A DNA stretch of 64,000 nucleotides. Origin: Rummeliibacillus stabekisii. Lineage in GTDB: Bacteria; Bacillota; Bacilli; Bacillales_A; Planococcaceae. The notes beneath the pieces are model-generated. The model worked only from the letters and a program-made list of their open reading frames with translations. It ran no database searches and was not told where the DNA came from. The position numbers and the translations under genes were made by a program. Position 1 is the stretch's first letter. Each line of letters begins with the position of its first letter. Positions 12,690-22,218 of this stretch are shown here, piece after piece. The DNA lies in assembly GCF_007988965.1 (NCBI RefSeq), contig NZ_BJVD01000001.1, forward strand, positions 806,001 to 870,000, read 5' to 3'.

Positions 12690-15461
12690 TTATTCAGCTT
12701 CGCTATAGTAATTCTCCACTACATCTGCACAATGTGAGCAAAGTGTTGGATGAGCAGGATTTTCACCGACTGTTTTTGAAATCGTCCAGCAGCGTTCACA
12801 TTTTTCACCTTCTGCTTTTTCGACTACAACAGCAACATTTTCAACTTTCACTGCATCTGCAGGTGCGTTTTCAACAACACCGCCTACAACAAATTCTGAT
12901 ACAATGTTCAACTGAGCAAAATTAATTTGTGGATCCTGTAAAAGAGTAACTGTTTGTACATCACCGAAGACTGTTACTTTTGCTTCTAATGATTTCCCGA
13001 TTGTTTTCGCATTACGAGCTTCTTCTAATGCTTTTAATACTGTGTTTCGAATCGCCATAATAGAAGTCCATTTTTCTGATAGTTGTTCGAAATTCTCTTT
13101 TTGAACAGCATCAGGCATATCTGTCAATTGGACGCTTTCAGCATCTGCATAGCTTAGATAAGACCACATTTCATCTGTTGTATGCGGAATGATTGGCGTT
13201 AATAATTTCAATAACGCATTTAATGTATCATACATCACGGATTGCATTGCACGGCGAGGCTGAGCATCTGCACCCTCGATATATACAACATCCTTTGCAA
13301 TATCCAAATAGAATGAACTTAGCTCTGCTGCTACAAAGTTGTTGATTGCTTTATAAACAGTCGCAAATTCATAACGATCGTATGCATCACGTACTGTTTG
13401 AATCAGCTTTTGTAGCTCCATGTACATATATTGATCGACTTCACGTAAATTTTCATACGATACATAGTCTTGTTCTGGATTAAAGTCGTGTAAATTACCG
13501 TGTAAGAACTTTAATGTATTACGGATTTTACGATATACTTCTGACACTTGTTTCAGCATATCCATCGAAATACGCACGTCTGCTGTATAGTCAACAGAAG
13601 CTACCCATAGACGTAAAATATCTGCTCCGTATTGGTTCATCACTTTACTTGGCGCAATGATATTGCCAAGCGATTTACTCATTTTTCTTCCATCTCCATC
13701 AAGTACAAAGCCGTGTGAAAGCAATCCTTTGTACGGCGCATGGCCATTGATAGCTACAGAAGTGATAAGAGAAGAGTTAAACCAACCGCGATATTGGTCA
13801 GAGCCTTCTAAATACAAATCTGCAGGATAACGTAGTTCAGGTCGTTCAACTAATACACCTTGGTGAGATGAACCAGAGTCGAACCATACATCCATAATGT
13901 CTGTCTCTTTCGTGAATTCTCCATTTGGCGATCCCTCATGCGTGAATCCTTCTGGTAGCAATTCTTTCGCTGTTTTTTGGAACCAAATATTTGAGCCATG
14001 CTCACGGAATAATTTTTGTACGTGTGAGATGGTTTCTTCAGTGATAATTTCTTCCCCGTTCTCTGCATAGAAGACTGGAATTGGCACGCCCCATGCACGC
14101 TGACGTGAAATACACCAGTCTCCGCGGTCGCGAATCATGTTGTACAGGCGAGTTTCACCCCATACCGGCGTAAAATTCGTGTCACGGATAGCTTGAAGCA
14201 ACTCTGGACGGAATTTATCAATAGATGCAAACCATTGTGGTGTAGCACGGAAAATAACAGGTTTTTTTGTACGCCAATCGTGCGGATATGAGTGTTCAAA
14301 GAATGTAAGATTCAATAACGCGCCAGCCTCATCCAATTTTTCGCAGATCGGTTTGTTGGCTTTATCGTAAAACATACCAGCAAACTCGCCCGCATCTTCT
14401 GTTAAGCAGCCTTTATGATCTACAACTGATAAAGTTTCCAGTCCGTAACGCTTACCGACTTGATAGTCATCTTCACCATGGCCAGGTGCTGTATGAACAC
14501 AACCAGTACCAGCATCAAGCGTTACATGGTCGCCCAGCATAACAAGTGATTCACGATCAAATAGAGGATGTTTCGCCGTTACATTTTCAAGGTCCGTCCC
14601 TTTGATTTCACGATCGATTTCAGGATTTTCCCAGCCTAGCTTCTCAGCTACCGCTTCAAGCAATCCTTTCGCAATAATGTATTTTTGACCATTCTCTTTT
14701 ACAACTACATACGTATATTCAGGATTTACAGAAATACCAAGGTTCGCAGGAATCGTCCAAGGTGTTGTCGTCCAAATAATGAATTTTTCCCCTGCATTTA
14801 CTACACCTTTTCCATCTAAAACATCAAAAGCAACATAAATAGAAGGAGATTTAATATCTTTATATTCGATTTCTGCTTCTGCTAAAGCAGATTCACTTGA
14901 AGGAGACCAATACACTGGTTTTAATCCTTTATAGATATAGCCTTTTTTAGCCATATCGCCAAACACGCCAATTTGACGCGCTTCGAATTCCGGTTTCAAA
15001 GTGATATATGGGTTTTCCCAATCACCGCGAACTCCAATGCGTTTAAATTGTTCACGTTGGCGTTCTACTTGTTCGTATGCATACTCTTTACAAAGTTCAC
15101 GGAATTCCGCTACAGTCATTTTCTTGCGGTCAACGCCTTTATTTGTTAAAGCTTGCTCAATTGGAAGTCCGTGAGTATCCCAGCCCGGTACGTATGGTGA
15201 ATAGTGCCCAGTCATAGAACGATGGCGATTTACCATGTCTTTTAATACTTTATTGAGCGCATGGCCCATATGAATATCACCATTTGCATAAGGAGGGCCG
15301 TCATGCAAGATGAATGCTGGGCGATCCTTCGTACGTTCTAGAACTTTTGTATAGATGTCCATATCCTTCCACTTATCTTGAATTTTCGGCTCATTGTTTG
15401 GTAGATTTCCGCGCATAGGGAAATCTGTTTTTGGCATTAACAGGGTATTTTTATAATCCAT
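12690..15461 (-). CDS. ileS: isoleucyl-tRNA synthetase
   Basis: Class I synthetase that charges tRNA-Ile. The 923-aa protein has the HIGH-type motif [15 protein letters not shown] near residue 57, the long CP1 editing insertion ([23 protein letters not shown]-type [14 protein letters not shown]), the KMSKS loop [11 protein letters not shown] near residue 594, and a C-terminal zinc-binding tail with two Cys pairs (GEKCERCW and LCSHCADV). The zinc tail and length are those of the bacterial IleS1 type. The gene lies between divIVA and lspA as in B. subtilis, and follows a T-box leader. Confidence 0.97.
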   Translation of the reverse strand: MDYKNTLLMPKTDFPMRGNLPNNEPKIQDKWKDMDIYTKVLERTKDRPAFILHDGPPYANGDIHMGHALNKVLKDMVNRHRSMTGHYSPYVPGWDTHGLPIEQALTNKGVDRKKMTVAEFRELCKEYAYEQVERQREQFKRIGVRGDWENPYITLKPEFEARQIGVFGDMAKKGYIYKGLKPVYWSPSSESALAEAEIEYKDIKSPSIYVAFDVLDGKGVVNAGEKFIIWTTTPWTIPANLGISVNPEYTYVVVKENGQKYIIAKGLLEAVAEKLGWENPEIDREIKGTDLENVTAKHPLFDRESLVMLGDHVTLDAGTGCVHTAPGHGEDDYQVGKRYGLETLSVVDHKGCLTEDAGEFAGMFYDKANKPICEKLDEAGALLNLTFFEHSYPHDWRTKKPVIFRATPQWFASIDKFRPELLQAIRDTNFTPVWGETRLYNMIRDRGDWCISRQRAWGVPIPVFYAENGEEIITEETISHVQKLFREHGSNIWFQKTAKELLPEGFTHEGSPNGEFTKETDIMDVWFDSGSSHQGVLVERPELRYPADLYLEGSDQYRGWFNSSLITSVAINGHAPYKGLLSHGFVLDGDGRKMSKSLGNIIAPSKVMNQYGADILRLWVASVDYTADVRISMDMLKQVSEVYRKIRNTLKFLHGNLHDFNPEQDYVSYENLREVDQYMYMELQKLIQTVRDAYDRYEFATVYKAINNFVAAELSSFYLDIAKDVVYIEGADAQPRRAMQSVMYDTLNALLKLLTPIIPHTTDEMWSYLSYADAESVQLTDMPDAVQKENFEQLSEKWTSIMAIRNTVLKALEEARNAKTIGKSLEAKVTVFGDVQTVTLLQDPQINFAQLNIVSEFVVGGVVENAPADAVKVENVAVVVEKAEGEKCERCWTISKTVGENPAHPTLCSHCADVVENYYSEAE

Positions 15462-15500
15462 TTTTATTCCTCCTTGACTACTTGAAACTCATTTTTAAAA

Positions 15501-15741
15501 TAAAAAAACTCCTCATCCCAAAAAGGGACGAGGAGGAGATTTCTCGCGGTACCACCCTAGTTGCGCTGTAAAAGCGCCGCTTAAGACACCTTAACGCGGT
15601 GTTGACGAGATTGCCTACTTCCCTTTCAACAATCTAGTTCAGGAGTGATTTTCTTTTATAAGCGTTTCGTTTAGGCTTCCACTATCCCTAAATCGCTAGA
15701 CGGCACTTATAAAGTACTCTCTCCATCATTACTTTTATATA
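15501..15741 (-). promoter_or_regulatory. T-box riboswitch (isoleucine specifier) upstream of ileS
   Basis: The leader carries the T-box core AGGGTGGTACCGCG (minus strand of 15545-15558), followed by the terminator CTCCTCGTCCC...GGGATGAGGAG with a T tract (hairpin 15509-15536). Stem I begins with GGAGAGTA and closes against an ACTCC segment directly preceded by ATC, which reads as the isoleucine specifier. Uncharged tRNA-Ile would base pair at the specifier and at the T-box UGGU and prevent termination. Stem assignments were made by eye. Confidence 0.93.
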
Positions 15742-15748
15742 TGATGAC

Positions 15749-15778
15749 ATTATAGTTAAAATGGACACTTCCAGTCAA
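15749..15778 (-). promoter_or_regulatory. sigma-A promoter of the ileS leader
   Basis: Minus strand TTGACT (15773-15778), 18-base spacer, TATAAT (15749-15754), just downstream of the divIVA stop. The position fits initiation a few bases before the T-box stem I. Confidence 0.82.
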
Positions 15779-15781
15779 GTA

Positions 15782-16291
15782 CTAATCCTGTGGCAGGTCC
15801 AAATGCTCTAATTCTGCGGTATCCACTTCATATTCCATTAAATGATCCCAATCATCTGATTGAATTAAATCCAATTGAGCTTCGACAATCATTTTGAAAC
15901 GATTGCGGAAGACTTTTGATTGCTTTTTCAATTCTTCGATTTCCATTGCGATGCGGCGAGCTTTGGAAAGGGCTTCATTGACTATACGATCCGCGTTTTT
16001 TTCAGCTTCTTTGACAATTAGCTTTGCTTCTTTTTGAGAGTTTCGACGGACTTCTTCTGCTGCTTCCTGTGCAATGACAATTGACTTTTGCAACGTTTCT
16101 TCAATTGAGTTATAGTGCCCAATCTGTTCGTTACTTGAAAGAAGTTTATTCTCAAGCTCCTTTTTTTCTTTTAGCACTATTTCATAATCTTTAATAACTT
16201 GTTCTAGAAACTCATTTACTTCATCTTCATTATATCCTCTAAAGCCGCGACTAAATTCTTTATTATGTATATCAAGTGGCGATAATGGCAT
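15782..16291 (-). CDS. divIVA: cell-division/polarity protein DivIVA
   Basis: Coiled-coil protein that recognises negatively curved membrane at septa and poles and recruits division-site and sporulation partners. The 169-aa protein has the conserved N-terminal lipid-binding domain MPLSPLDIHNKEFSRGFRGY with the family's FxRxxRGY-type pattern, followed by long heptad-rich coiled coils from about residue 30 to 145 and a short acidic tail. The frame could open at a GTG at 16300, but AAGGAGAGGTG places the ATG at 16291 best. It sits at the end of the ylm cluster as in most Gram-positives. Confidence 0.94.
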   Translation of the reverse strand: MPLSPLDIHNKEFSRGFRGYNEDEVNEFLEQVIKDYEIVLKEKKELENKLLSSNEQIGHYNSIEETLQKSIVIAQEAAEEVRRNSQKEAKLIVKEAEKNADRIVNEALSKARRIAMEIEELKKQSKVFRNRFKMIVEAQLDLIQSDDWDHLMEYEVDTAELEHLDLPQD

Positions 16292-16380
16292 GATTTGCAC
16301 CTCTCCTTAACTACATTTACTCATTATTATACATTTCTCTATTTGGAAGTTCACTCAAATTCTGCATTTTTATAAGAAAA

Positions 16381-17169
16381 TTACGATTTTCGGTCCATTT
16401 TCCCTACTTTCATGCGGTATTTATCTTTTTTTGTCTTACCTTCGATTGATTGAATGATAAAGCGGCCGAGTCCTCTTATGGATATCAAATCGGATTCTTG
16501 CAATTCGAAAGAAACTTGTTCACATAGGGCAAAATTCACTTTTACTTTCCCACCATTGATGAACGCAGCTGCTTTCTGGCGCGATATTGGATAAACCGAA
16601 GCTATGACAGTATCTAAACGTAAAGAACTTGTTGTTGTTGACTGCTCTTTCCAATCGGCATCAGGAGGCAATAAAGTATCAGACGTAGGCAATTGCCCCA
16701 CTTCTACTTTAGCTTGGCCAACGCTAATCAGATTGAGCCTCACATATTCAAACACTTCTTTGGCCACAACAAATTGAACAGTTTCTGAGCCCACACGTAT
16801 GTCGCCAAACTTAGAGCGCTCAAGTCCAATCGATAATAAGGCGCCCAGTACATCTGGATGTTTTAAATGAACAAATTTCGAAGGATAGCTAAGTTGACAA
16901 ATAACTAGGTTGAAATCTTCTTCTGACGGTAAAAAGTAATCTGGATAAATGAGAGCTCTTTGTCGCTCCGCTCCATCAAATAAACCAGCCATAGAAACTT
17001 GTATATCGCCATTCTTCCCAATAATATTGTGGACAATCTGACTCATGCGTGGATCTAAAAAATCGGTTAGCTTTGGCGCATACTGATCCTCCACTTCTTT
17101 TTTCCACCCGATTACTTGTTCGATAAAGGCTCTCTCCGATGGCCTGAAATGTTGAAATACATCTTCCAT
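16381..17169 (-). CDS. ylmH: S4-domain RNA-binding protein YlmH
   Basis: The 262-aa protein ends in an S4 RNA-binding domain (about residues 180-250, SSLRLDTVIASVYPISRQKAAAF... DLISIRGLGRF) preceded by a YlmH N-terminal domain with the PDYF motif (RALIYPDYFLP). YlmH proteins associate with ribosomes or tRNA in Firmicutes and are linked to translation quality control; the precise role here is inferred from the family. AAAGGGAG before the ATG at 17169 supports the start. Between ylmG and divIVA, the conserved position. Confidence 0.9.
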   Translation of the reverse strand: MEDVFQHFRPSERAFIEQVIGWKKEVEDQYAPKLTDFLDPRMSQIVHNIIGKNGDIQVSMAGLFDGAERQRALIYPDYFLPSEEDFNLVICQLSYPSKFVHLKHPDVLGALLSIGLERSKFGDIRVGSETVQFVVAKEVFEYVRLNLISVGQAKVEVGQLPTSDTLLPPDADWKEQSTTTSSLRLDTVIASVYPISRQKAAAFINGGKVKVNFALCEQVSFELQESDLISIRGLGRFIIQSIEGKTKKDKYRMKVGKMDRKS

Positions 17170-17201
17170 TGTAGTGTCTCCCTTTTAATTTCTTATCTAA
17201 C

Positions 17202-17262
17202 AAAAAAGCCCCACACTCGGGTGGTGGCAACTTGTAAAAGAGAGCCCTTTTAAAGGGCTCTT
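17202..17262 (-). terminator. hairpins between ylmG and ylmH
   Basis: Two consecutive minus-strand hairpins: GAGCCCTTT/AAAGGGCTC (about 17241-17260), then GCCACCAC.../GTGGGGC running into TTTTTTG (17202-17229). The second looks like an intrinsic terminator, suggesting partial uncoupling of ylmH from the genes upstream. Confidence 0.65.
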
Positions 17263-17264
17263 TT

Positions 17265-17534
17265 TTAAAACACTATATAGCTAAGTACATAAAATATGCC
17301 TGTTTGAATTAAATTTAAAGCAATTAGCGCCACAATCGGTGATACATCAATCATGCCAATTGGTGGTATGAACTTTCTAAAGAAATCCAGATAAGGATCA
17401 CATATTTTAGCTAAAAATCTTCCTACAGCTGACTCATACGCTGAAGGAATCCAAGACATCAAAATATAGATAATTAATGCAATGGAATAGAACTCAAAAA
17501 AAACCTTCACTATTGTAAATGGTAGCATGAACAA
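17265..17534 (-). CDS. ylmG: YggT-family membrane protein YlmG
   Basis: Small integral membrane protein of 89 aa with two hydrophobic helices (about residues 5-27 and 62-87) separated by the conserved segment WIPSAYESAVGRFLAKICDPYLDFFRKFIPP, characteristic of the YggT/YlmG family. Found next to sepF in most Gram-positives; homologues in plastids affect nucleoid or division organisation. The start may be TTG at 17534 (GAGGAG five bases away) or ATG at 17528. Confidence 0.9.
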   Translation of the reverse strand: MFMLPFTIVKVFFEFYSIALIIYILMSWIPSAYESAVGRFLAKICDPYLDFFRKFIPPIGMIDVSPIVALIALNLIQTGIFYVLSYIVF

Positions 17535-17544
17535 TTATTCTCCT

Positions 17545-18057
17545 CTATTGATCGTCATATAAGTATTCTGATATATTTCCGTCCACTTCCATGTTATCAG
17601 GCGTACATAAGAATATATCTTTGCCGATCTTTTTAATATCTCCGCCAAGGGCAAAAATCGTTCCGCTGATAAAATCGATAATTCTCATACCCTGATCGCG
17701 TTCAATCCTTTGCAGGTTTACAACCACTGCCCGCTTATTCTTTAGATTGTCAGCTATATCTTGCGCCTCTGAGTAGACTCGCGGCTCTGATAACACGAGC
17801 TTAGAAGTCTTTTGTGTAATACTAACGAGGTTCGGGACATTTGCCGGATAATCAACTTGTTTTTGACGTTCTTTCATAGACTGCTTCTTAACAGCAGCAG
17901 GTCTATTAACGATTGGTGGCTGTACTTGTTGCTGTCTTGCTTGTTGTTGCGGCACAGCTTGCTGGCGTATTGGTTCTTTGCGTACAGCCTGTTCTTCTAC
18001 GTATTCTTCTTCCTCTTCTAAATAGAAAAAGTTTTTGATTTTATCCTTCACCTTCAT
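17545..18057 (-). CDS. sepF: cell division protein SepF
   Basis: Membrane-associated protein that anchors and shapes FtsZ filaments. The 170-aa protein has an N-terminal amphipathic start [18 protein letters not shown], a low-complexity Gln-rich linker (about residues 25-65), and a C-terminal SepF/DUF552 domain ([37 protein letters not shown]). The frame extends to a TTG at 18081, but the ATG at 18057 with GGGA six bases upstream gives the family's usual N terminus. It overlaps ylmE by 17 bases. Q/E-rich repeats reflect the flexible linker. Confidence 0.94.
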   Translation of the reverse strand: MKVKDKIKNFFYLEEEEEYVEEQAVRKEPIRQQAVPQQQARQQQVQPPIVNRPAAVKKQSMKERQKQVDYPANVPNLVSITQKTSKLVLSEPRVYSEAQDIADNLKNKRAVVVNLQRIERDQGMRIIDFISGTIFALGGDIKKIGKDIFLCTPDNMEVDGNISEYLYDDQ

Positions 18058-18745
18058 TAAGAGTCCCTTCTTTCGTCCCAACTAGAGCTGTGCCAATACG
18101 GACAAATGTCGCTCCCTCTTCAATGGCAATCTCATAATCATTCGACATTCCCATTGAAAGTTCGGTGCATGGTGCATAGCTATATCCTTTACTAGCAATC
18201 TCTAACTGTAAATTTTTTAATGATTTGAATACACTGCGAATAATTGCTTGATTTTCAGTATTAGGTGCCATTGTCATTAAACCGACAACGCGAATATGAG
18301 GGAATATTGATAGTTGCTCTATAAAAGGCAAAACTTCCTCTGGCGTTAAACCATGTTTGGAATCCTCACCAGATACATTCACCTGCACAAAACAATTGAC
18401 ATTAGAAGCTGCACGTTTATCTATTTCCTCAGCTAGGCTAATGCGGTCAAGGGAATGTAAGTAATCAATCTGATTGATTACTTTACGGACTTTTCTAGTT
18501 TGCAAAGAACCAATATAATGCCATGTTGCATTATTTTTAATCTCAACCTGCTTATCTAATAAACCCTCAGGACGATTTTCTCCTAAATGGGTCAGCCCTG
18601 CCTCTATTGCCTCTTTGGTCCGAGCTGTTGAAACTTGCTTTGTAACAGCAATTATCGAAATATCGCTAAGTTTTCTGCCAGCCTTTTTGCAAGCATCTTC
18701 AATTCTTTTTTGGATATCATGTAAATTATTTATTATTGAGTTCAT
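18041..18745 (-). CDS. ylmE: pyridoxal-phosphate homeostasis protein (YggS family)
   Basis: PLP-binding TIM-barrel protein of 234 aa that influences vitamin B6 and amino-acid balance. The PLP-Lys segment [10 protein letters not shown] lies near residue 35, followed by [26 protein letters not shown] and the C-terminal [16 protein letters not shown] and [10 protein letters not shown] that bind phosphate. In the B. subtilis order ylmD (a purine nucleosidase/laccase-domain protein) should sit just upstream but is missing. The gene is preceded by its own promoter. Confidence 0.93.
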   Translation of the reverse strand: MNSIINNLHDIQKRIEDACKKAGRKLSDISIIAVTKQVSTARTKEAIEAGLTHLGENRPEGLLDKQVEIKNNATWHYIGSLQTRKVRKVINQIDYLHSLDRISLAEEIDKRAASNVNCFVQVNVSGEDSKHGLTPEEVLPFIEQLSIFPHIRVVGLMTMAPNTENQAIIRSVFKSLKNLQLEIASKGYSYAPCTELSMGMSNDYEIAIEEGATFVRIGTALVGTKEGTLNEGEG

Positions 18746-18927
18746 GTTAGCCTCGACTTTTCAAAAAATCTTGTATCCCAATTAGGGATTTTTATTTTCA
18801 CATCAAAATTTTATTATAAATAAAGAGTAAATTAGGATAGAGATATTGTTCTCAAATCCCAATATGATTCCACTTCCAAGCAGGTAGAGTTTTAAAGCAA
18901 GCACCGCTTGAAATTTAACTTTACCCT

Positions 18928-18956
18928 ATTGTATCAAGCCTTTTGGTAATTATCAA
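18928..18956 (-). promoter_or_regulatory. sigma-A promoter for ylmE-sepF-ylmG
   Basis: Minus strand TTGATA (18951-18956), 17-base spacer, TACAAT (18928-18933), located between ylmC and ylmE. It leaves a leader of about 175 bases that contains a short dyad ATCCCTAATTGGGAT (18775-18789) flanked by complementary A/T-rich arms; no named RNA element was recognised. Confidence 0.75.
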
Positions 18957-18972
18957 TGAATAGCCGAATTCT

Positions 18973-19209
18973 TCAATCTAATCCTTTAACTAGGATGACA
19001 TCCTTCCCTACCACTACTATATCCTTTATTGGTATTTTTAAAGCTTCTTTATGCCCTGAATTGAAAGAAATGAATTTTTTAGGTTCTGCCACGACAAACG
19101 CTTCAACATACCCTGTGTCTTTTTGGACAACTGCATCTTCAACATATCCTAAAAACCGTCCACTATTTGCCGCAATAATCTCTTTTCGTTGAATATCCGA
19201 AAAACGCAT
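18973..19209 (-). CDS. ylmC: YlmC/YmxH-family PRC-barrel protein
   Basis: The 78-aa protein is a single PRC-barrel-like fold (RFSDIQRKEIIAANSGRFLGYVEDAVV... IPIKDIVVVGKDVILVK). The family occurs next to sigG in endospore formers and is classed as sporulation-associated, but its molecular role is unknown. AAAAAGGGGGAAACTGA precedes the ATG. It lies just after sigG with terminator-like hairpins between. Confidence 0.88.
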   Translation of the reverse strand: MRFSDIQRKEIIAANSGRFLGYVEDAVVQKDTGYVEAFVVAEPKKFISFNSGHKEALKIPIKDIVVVGKDVILVKGLD

Positions 19210-19227
19210 TCAGTTTCCCCCTTTTTA

Positions 19228-19257
19228 TATTAAGAGCGGGTTCATGCATACTATTCA
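19228..19257 (-). promoter_or_regulatory. possible sigma-G/sigma-F type promoter of ylmC
   Basis: Minus strand TGAATA (19252-19257), 17-base spacer, CTTAATA (19228-19234). The -35 equals the sigma-G consensus TGAATA and the -10 matches CATACTA at 5 of 7 positions. Candidate only. Confidence 0.35.
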
Positions 19258-19314
19258 GAATGTCTGTTGAATCTGCATGAAAAGATTAACTCCTATATGT
19301 ATATATATATGAAA

Positions 19315-19346
19315 AAGAAGCACCATTCTTGATATGGATGCTTCTT
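19315..19346 (-). terminator. terminator after sigG
   Basis: AAGAAGCA...TGCTTCTT hairpin with inner CCAT/ATGG pairs, followed by TTTTTC on the minus strand. A second dyad (TCCATCAG / CTGATGGA, about 19453-19490) lies closer to the sigG stop. Together they occupy most of the 298-base gap between sigG and ylmC. Confidence 0.75.
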
Positions 19347-19507
19347 ATAATTTTATCTTGTATGGGCACCTGTATTCCTCAACACAAAAAATGTAGTGGC
19401 AACAGTCCGCCTAGTTGCAAGATGAATCTTTATACATGAACAATAGGAACGCTCCATCAGCAAGGAACGTTTTCTAATTCACTGATGGAAGCATTGCATC
19501 TTAGCAA

Positions 19508-20290
19508 TCAATTCTTTTCGCTTGCATGCTCTTGAATGGTTTTTAGCGCGCTTTTTTCTAGCCTAGAGATTTGGGCTTGAGAGATGCCTAGATCTTTAGC
19601 TATTTCTGTTTGAGTATGACCATAATAATATCGTTTTGAGAGAATATTTTGTTGTCTTTTATCCAATTTCTGAACTTCTTCTTTAATTGAAACATAAGTT
19701 AGCCAGCGATCTTCCGATACACTTTGATCCTTTAATTGATCCATCATATAAACTGGATCTCCTCCATCAGAATAAATCGGCTCATGAAGAGACATGGGTT
19801 CTTGGATAGCATCAAGTGCAAACAATATGTCTTCTTGGGGTAAACCTGTCATACGAGCTAAATCAGTTAAGGTAGGCTCCCGCAATTCTTCTGTTAGGAA
19901 CTGTTCCTTTGCTTGCATTGCTTTATAAGCAATATCTCGTAAAGATCTGGATACGCGTACCGGATGGTGGTCTCTTAAGTGTCTTCTAATTTCACCGATA
20001 ATCATAGGTACTGCATATGTTGAAAATCGTACATTATGTGAGAGGTCAAAGTGGTCGATTGACTTTAATAGCCCAATACAGCCTACTTGAAACAAATCAT
20101 CAGCCTGTTCCCCTCGATATGCAAATCGGCCGACAATGCTTAACACTAACCGTAAATTCCCCATCACAAGTTGTTCTCTTACTTCTTCCTGACCACTTTG
20201 CAATGCGACAAATAACTCCCGCATTTCTTCATGCTTCAATACAGGTAAAGTGGATGTATCAACACCACAAATTTCAACTTTTGTTCGCAT
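19508..20290 (-). CDS. sigG: RNA polymerase sporulation sigma factor sigma-G
   Basis: Late forespore-specific sigma factor of 260 aa. It opens with RTKVEICGVDTSTLPVLKHEEM, diagnostic of SigG, then region 2 (GNLRLVLSIVGRF, DDLFQVGCIGLLKSIDHFD, VRFSTYAVPMIIGEIRRHLRD), region 3 and region 4 with the HTH GHTQTEIAKDLGISQAQISRLEK. Directly downstream of sigE, as in B. subtilis. It probably has forespore transcription of its own; a sigma-F-like sequence lies in the gap upstream. Confidence 0.97.
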   Translation of the reverse strand: MRTKVEICGVDTSTLPVLKHEEMRELFVALQSGQEEVREQLVMGNLRLVLSIVGRFAYRGEQADDLFQVGCIGLLKSIDHFDLSHNVRFSTYAVPMIIGEIRRHLRDHHPVRVSRSLRDIAYKAMQAKEQFLTEELREPTLTDLARMTGLPQEDILFALDAIQEPMSLHEPIYSDGGDPVYMMDQLKDQSVSEDRWLTYVSIKEEVQKLDKRQQNILSKRYYYGHTQTEIAKDLGISQAQISRLEKSALKTIQEHASEKN

Positions 20291-20329
20291 AATCTGCCTC
20301 CCGGATGCTTAATCACTGTTAGTAAATTA

Positions 20330-20357
20330 AGTGTGTCCGTCCGGGATAATTATATGC
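20330..20357 (-). promoter_or_regulatory. possible sigma-F-type promoter of sigG
   Basis: In the 93-base sigE-sigG gap the minus strand has GCATA (fits GYWTA), a 14-base spacer and GGACACACT, which fits the GGNRANAMT -10 with one mismatch. The spacer is one to two bases shorter than usual. Early sigG transcription from a sigma-F promoter is established in B. subtilis; this site is a candidate. Confidence 0.35.
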
Positions 20358-20383
20358 GTGATTTTTCTTACCAATTTCAACCG

Positions 20384-21091
20384 TTAAGACGTTAATTGAT
20401 TTAAATGCGTACGCAATTCATGAATGATTTTTTTCTCTAAACGAGAAATGTAGGATTGAGAAATGCCTAAATGATCCGCTACTTCCTTTTGCGTCATCTC
20501 TTCTTTTCCTGCTAAGCCAAAACGACATTCCATAATATATCGTTCTCTTTCCTCTAATTTTTGAATGGCGTGAAACATATATTGACGTTCGATTTTCTTT
20601 TCTACGTCATCTGTAATTAGGTTTTCTTCTGTGCCTAAAATATCAGATAACAATAATTCATTTCCATCTCCATCTGAATTTAACGGTTCATCTAAAGACA
20701 CTTCACCTTTCATACGGCTTGTTTTTCGCAAATGCATCAAGATTTCATTTTCTATACACCTTGAGGCATATGTAGCTAATTTAATTTTTTTATCAGCATT
20801 AAATGTTTCAATTGCTTTAATAAGGCCGATTGAACCAATGCTAATTAAATCCTCAATAGGGGTTTTCGCATTATCGAATCTTCTTGCAATATATACAACA
20901 AGTCTTAAATTATGCTCAATTAACACATCTCTTGCATGCATATCGCCATTTTTAAAAGCCAAAATCATTTCCTGTTCTTCTTCTTTCTTTAAGGGTGTCG
21001 GCAATGATTCATGACTGCCAATATAAAATGTCCCCGTCGCTCTAAACCTAGCAATTACTTCTGTTAGCCAACGCCATAATCGTAAAAACAT
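20384..21091 (-). CDS. sigE: RNA polymerase sporulation sigma factor sigma-E precursor
   Basis: Early mother-cell sigma factor made as inactive pro-sigma-E. The 235-aa protein has an amphipathic pro-sequence ([16 protein letters not shown], about 25 residues) ending at [13 protein letters not shown], the place where SpoIIGA cleaves in B. subtilis (...YYIGGSEALP). Region 2 ([11 protein letters not shown]-type [49 protein letters not shown]) and region 4 ([23 protein letters not shown]) are intact. Lies 115 bases after spoIIGA in the spoIIG operon. Confidence 0.97.
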   Translation of the reverse strand: MFLRLWRWLTEVIARFRATGTFYIGSHESLPTPLKKEEEQEMILAFKNGDMHARDVLIEHNLRLVVYIARRFDNAKTPIEDLISIGSIGLIKAIETFNADKKIKLATYASRCIENEILMHLRKTSRMKGEVSLDEPLNSDGDGNELLLSDILGTEENLITDDVEKKIERQYMFHAIQKLEERERYIMECRFGLAGKEEMTQKEVADHLGISQSYISRLEKKIIHELRTHLNQLTS

Positions 21092-21205
21092 TTAAATGCC
21101 CTCCCGTTCGTAAGATTGAAGTATATGGTGAAACTTTATTCAAGCTTCTTCTTTTTTTAATACATTGAAATCTGCTATAGCTATGCTGAAGAGTTGTAGT
21201 TTGCA

Positions 21206-22048
21206 TTAAATACTGCCAACCCTCGATAAGGCAGTGAAGTGTAAGATTGCATCTGTCTCTTGTGGAAAATGAGTATTTTGCAGAGTTATGATTAAAAAGC
21301 CCGGAGCGATGGAGTGATGCTTGCCTTTTATTATTTGCCACTGGTCGTATTTAAGCGCAAGACTATATGTTTTCTTCTCTTGAACAGTTGTAATCGGAAT
21401 GACTGCAACTTTCTTTTTATATTCATTTGGAAACATATCTAAATTATATGGATCGTTAACATCCCAATTATGCAATGCAATTTTTAAGTGTTCAGGCATT
21501 GATTGTTCGATAGCTTGATAACGCACAAAATGAACAGGACGTCCTGATAATGGTTCAACAGTCGTATTGCCAGTGTCAATAAAACATTTTAAAGAAACAT
21601 CTATCTCGCCTAATTGAACTTTACACCATTGGACAAGTTGCTGTTGAAGGCGATCTCCCGTAAAGGCAAATAACCGGCTTTTTAAAATAAATAAACTAAA
21701 TGAGGCAACAACTCCTGCTATTAGCATCAGTATAATAACTGAACGTCCAATTAATAATGGCTCAAGGGCTGTAAAAAGACCTCCTGCAAATAATGCAGCA
21801 ATGAAACACATCAGAGCAGTTTTCCAAAGTTGGCGAATATGAAATCCAAAGGCAAGAATCATCATGAGTAAAAATGCGACGACCATCATGAGAAACTGGT
21901 GACCAAATATGACAATCCATGCACCAGCAAATAATGCGCTTCCCATTAATCTTATTTTCTTTTTTCCCATATAACAGATTGAGTTGGTAAAAGAAAGAAT
22001 AACGTAATTAAAAATGGCGTTTATTAATATTAATACCTCACCATACAA
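21206..22048 (-). CDS. spoIIGA: sporulation sigma-E factor-processing peptidase
   Basis: Membrane aspartic protease that matures pro-sigma-E after septation. The 280-aa protein has five hydrophobic segments in the first 150 residues and a cytoplasmic protease domain whose catalytic motif FIDTGNTTVEPLSGRPV is near residue 170, followed by VIPITTVQEKK and a GFLIITLQ strand. A TTG start at 22048 is supported by GGGAGGTG five bases upstream. First gene of spoIIG, directly upstream of sigE. The upstream region shows Spo0A-type boxes. Confidence 0.95.
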   Translation of the reverse strand: MYGEVLILINAIFNYVILSFTNSICYMGKKKIRLMGSALFAGAWIVIFGHQFLMMVVAFLLMMILAFGFHIRQLWKTALMCFIAALFAGGLFTALEPLLIGRSVIILMLIAGVVASFSLFILKSRLFAFTGDRLQQQLVQWCKVQLGEIDVSLKCFIDTGNTTVEPLSGRPVHFVRYQAIEQSMPEHLKIALHNWDVNDPYNLDMFPNEYKKKVAVIPITTVQEKKTYSLALKYDQWQIIKGKHHSIAPGFLIITLQNTHFPQETDAILHFTALSRVGSI

Positions 22049-22071
22049 TTCACCACCTCCCGCCTATTAAC

Positions 22072-22137
22072 AACATACCATAGACAGATTTCAAAAATTG
22101 TCAAAGGGTGAAAGGTAAACAGGTGAAATTTCCGACA
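22072..22137 (-). promoter_or_regulatory. spoIIG promoter region with Spo0A-like boxes
   Basis: Minus strand TTGACA (22099-22104) and TATGTT (22072-22077) are separated by 21 bases. The B. subtilis spoIIG promoter is unusual in having an overlong spacer (about 22) activated by Spo0A. TTTGACA (22099-22105), overlapping the -35, is a 6/7 match to an inverted 0A box, and TGTCGGA (22131-22137) is a 6/7 match to TGTCGAA. The arrangement supports direct Spo0A control. Confidence 0.65.
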
Positions 22138-22165
22138 TAAAGGGGCATTTTTTTAATTTCAGCAT

Positions 22166-22216
22166 AAAAAAACTGTAGGCAAACACGAGGGATTTCATGT
22201 TTGCCTACAGTTTTTT
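22166..22216 (-). terminator. terminator after ftsZ
   Basis: A near-perfect hairpin of 19 pairs, AAAAAACTGTAGGCAAACA with TGTTTGCCTACAGTTTTTT, directly after the ftsZ stop, with T runs on both strands. It separates the ftsAZ operon from spoIIG. Confidence 0.92.
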
Positions 22217-22218
22217 AT

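Noticed and set aside
17900-18010. Gln-codon repeats in sepF as a microsatellite or repeat element
   Set aside because: They encode the known flexible, low-complexity SepF linker and are not exact tandem repeats.
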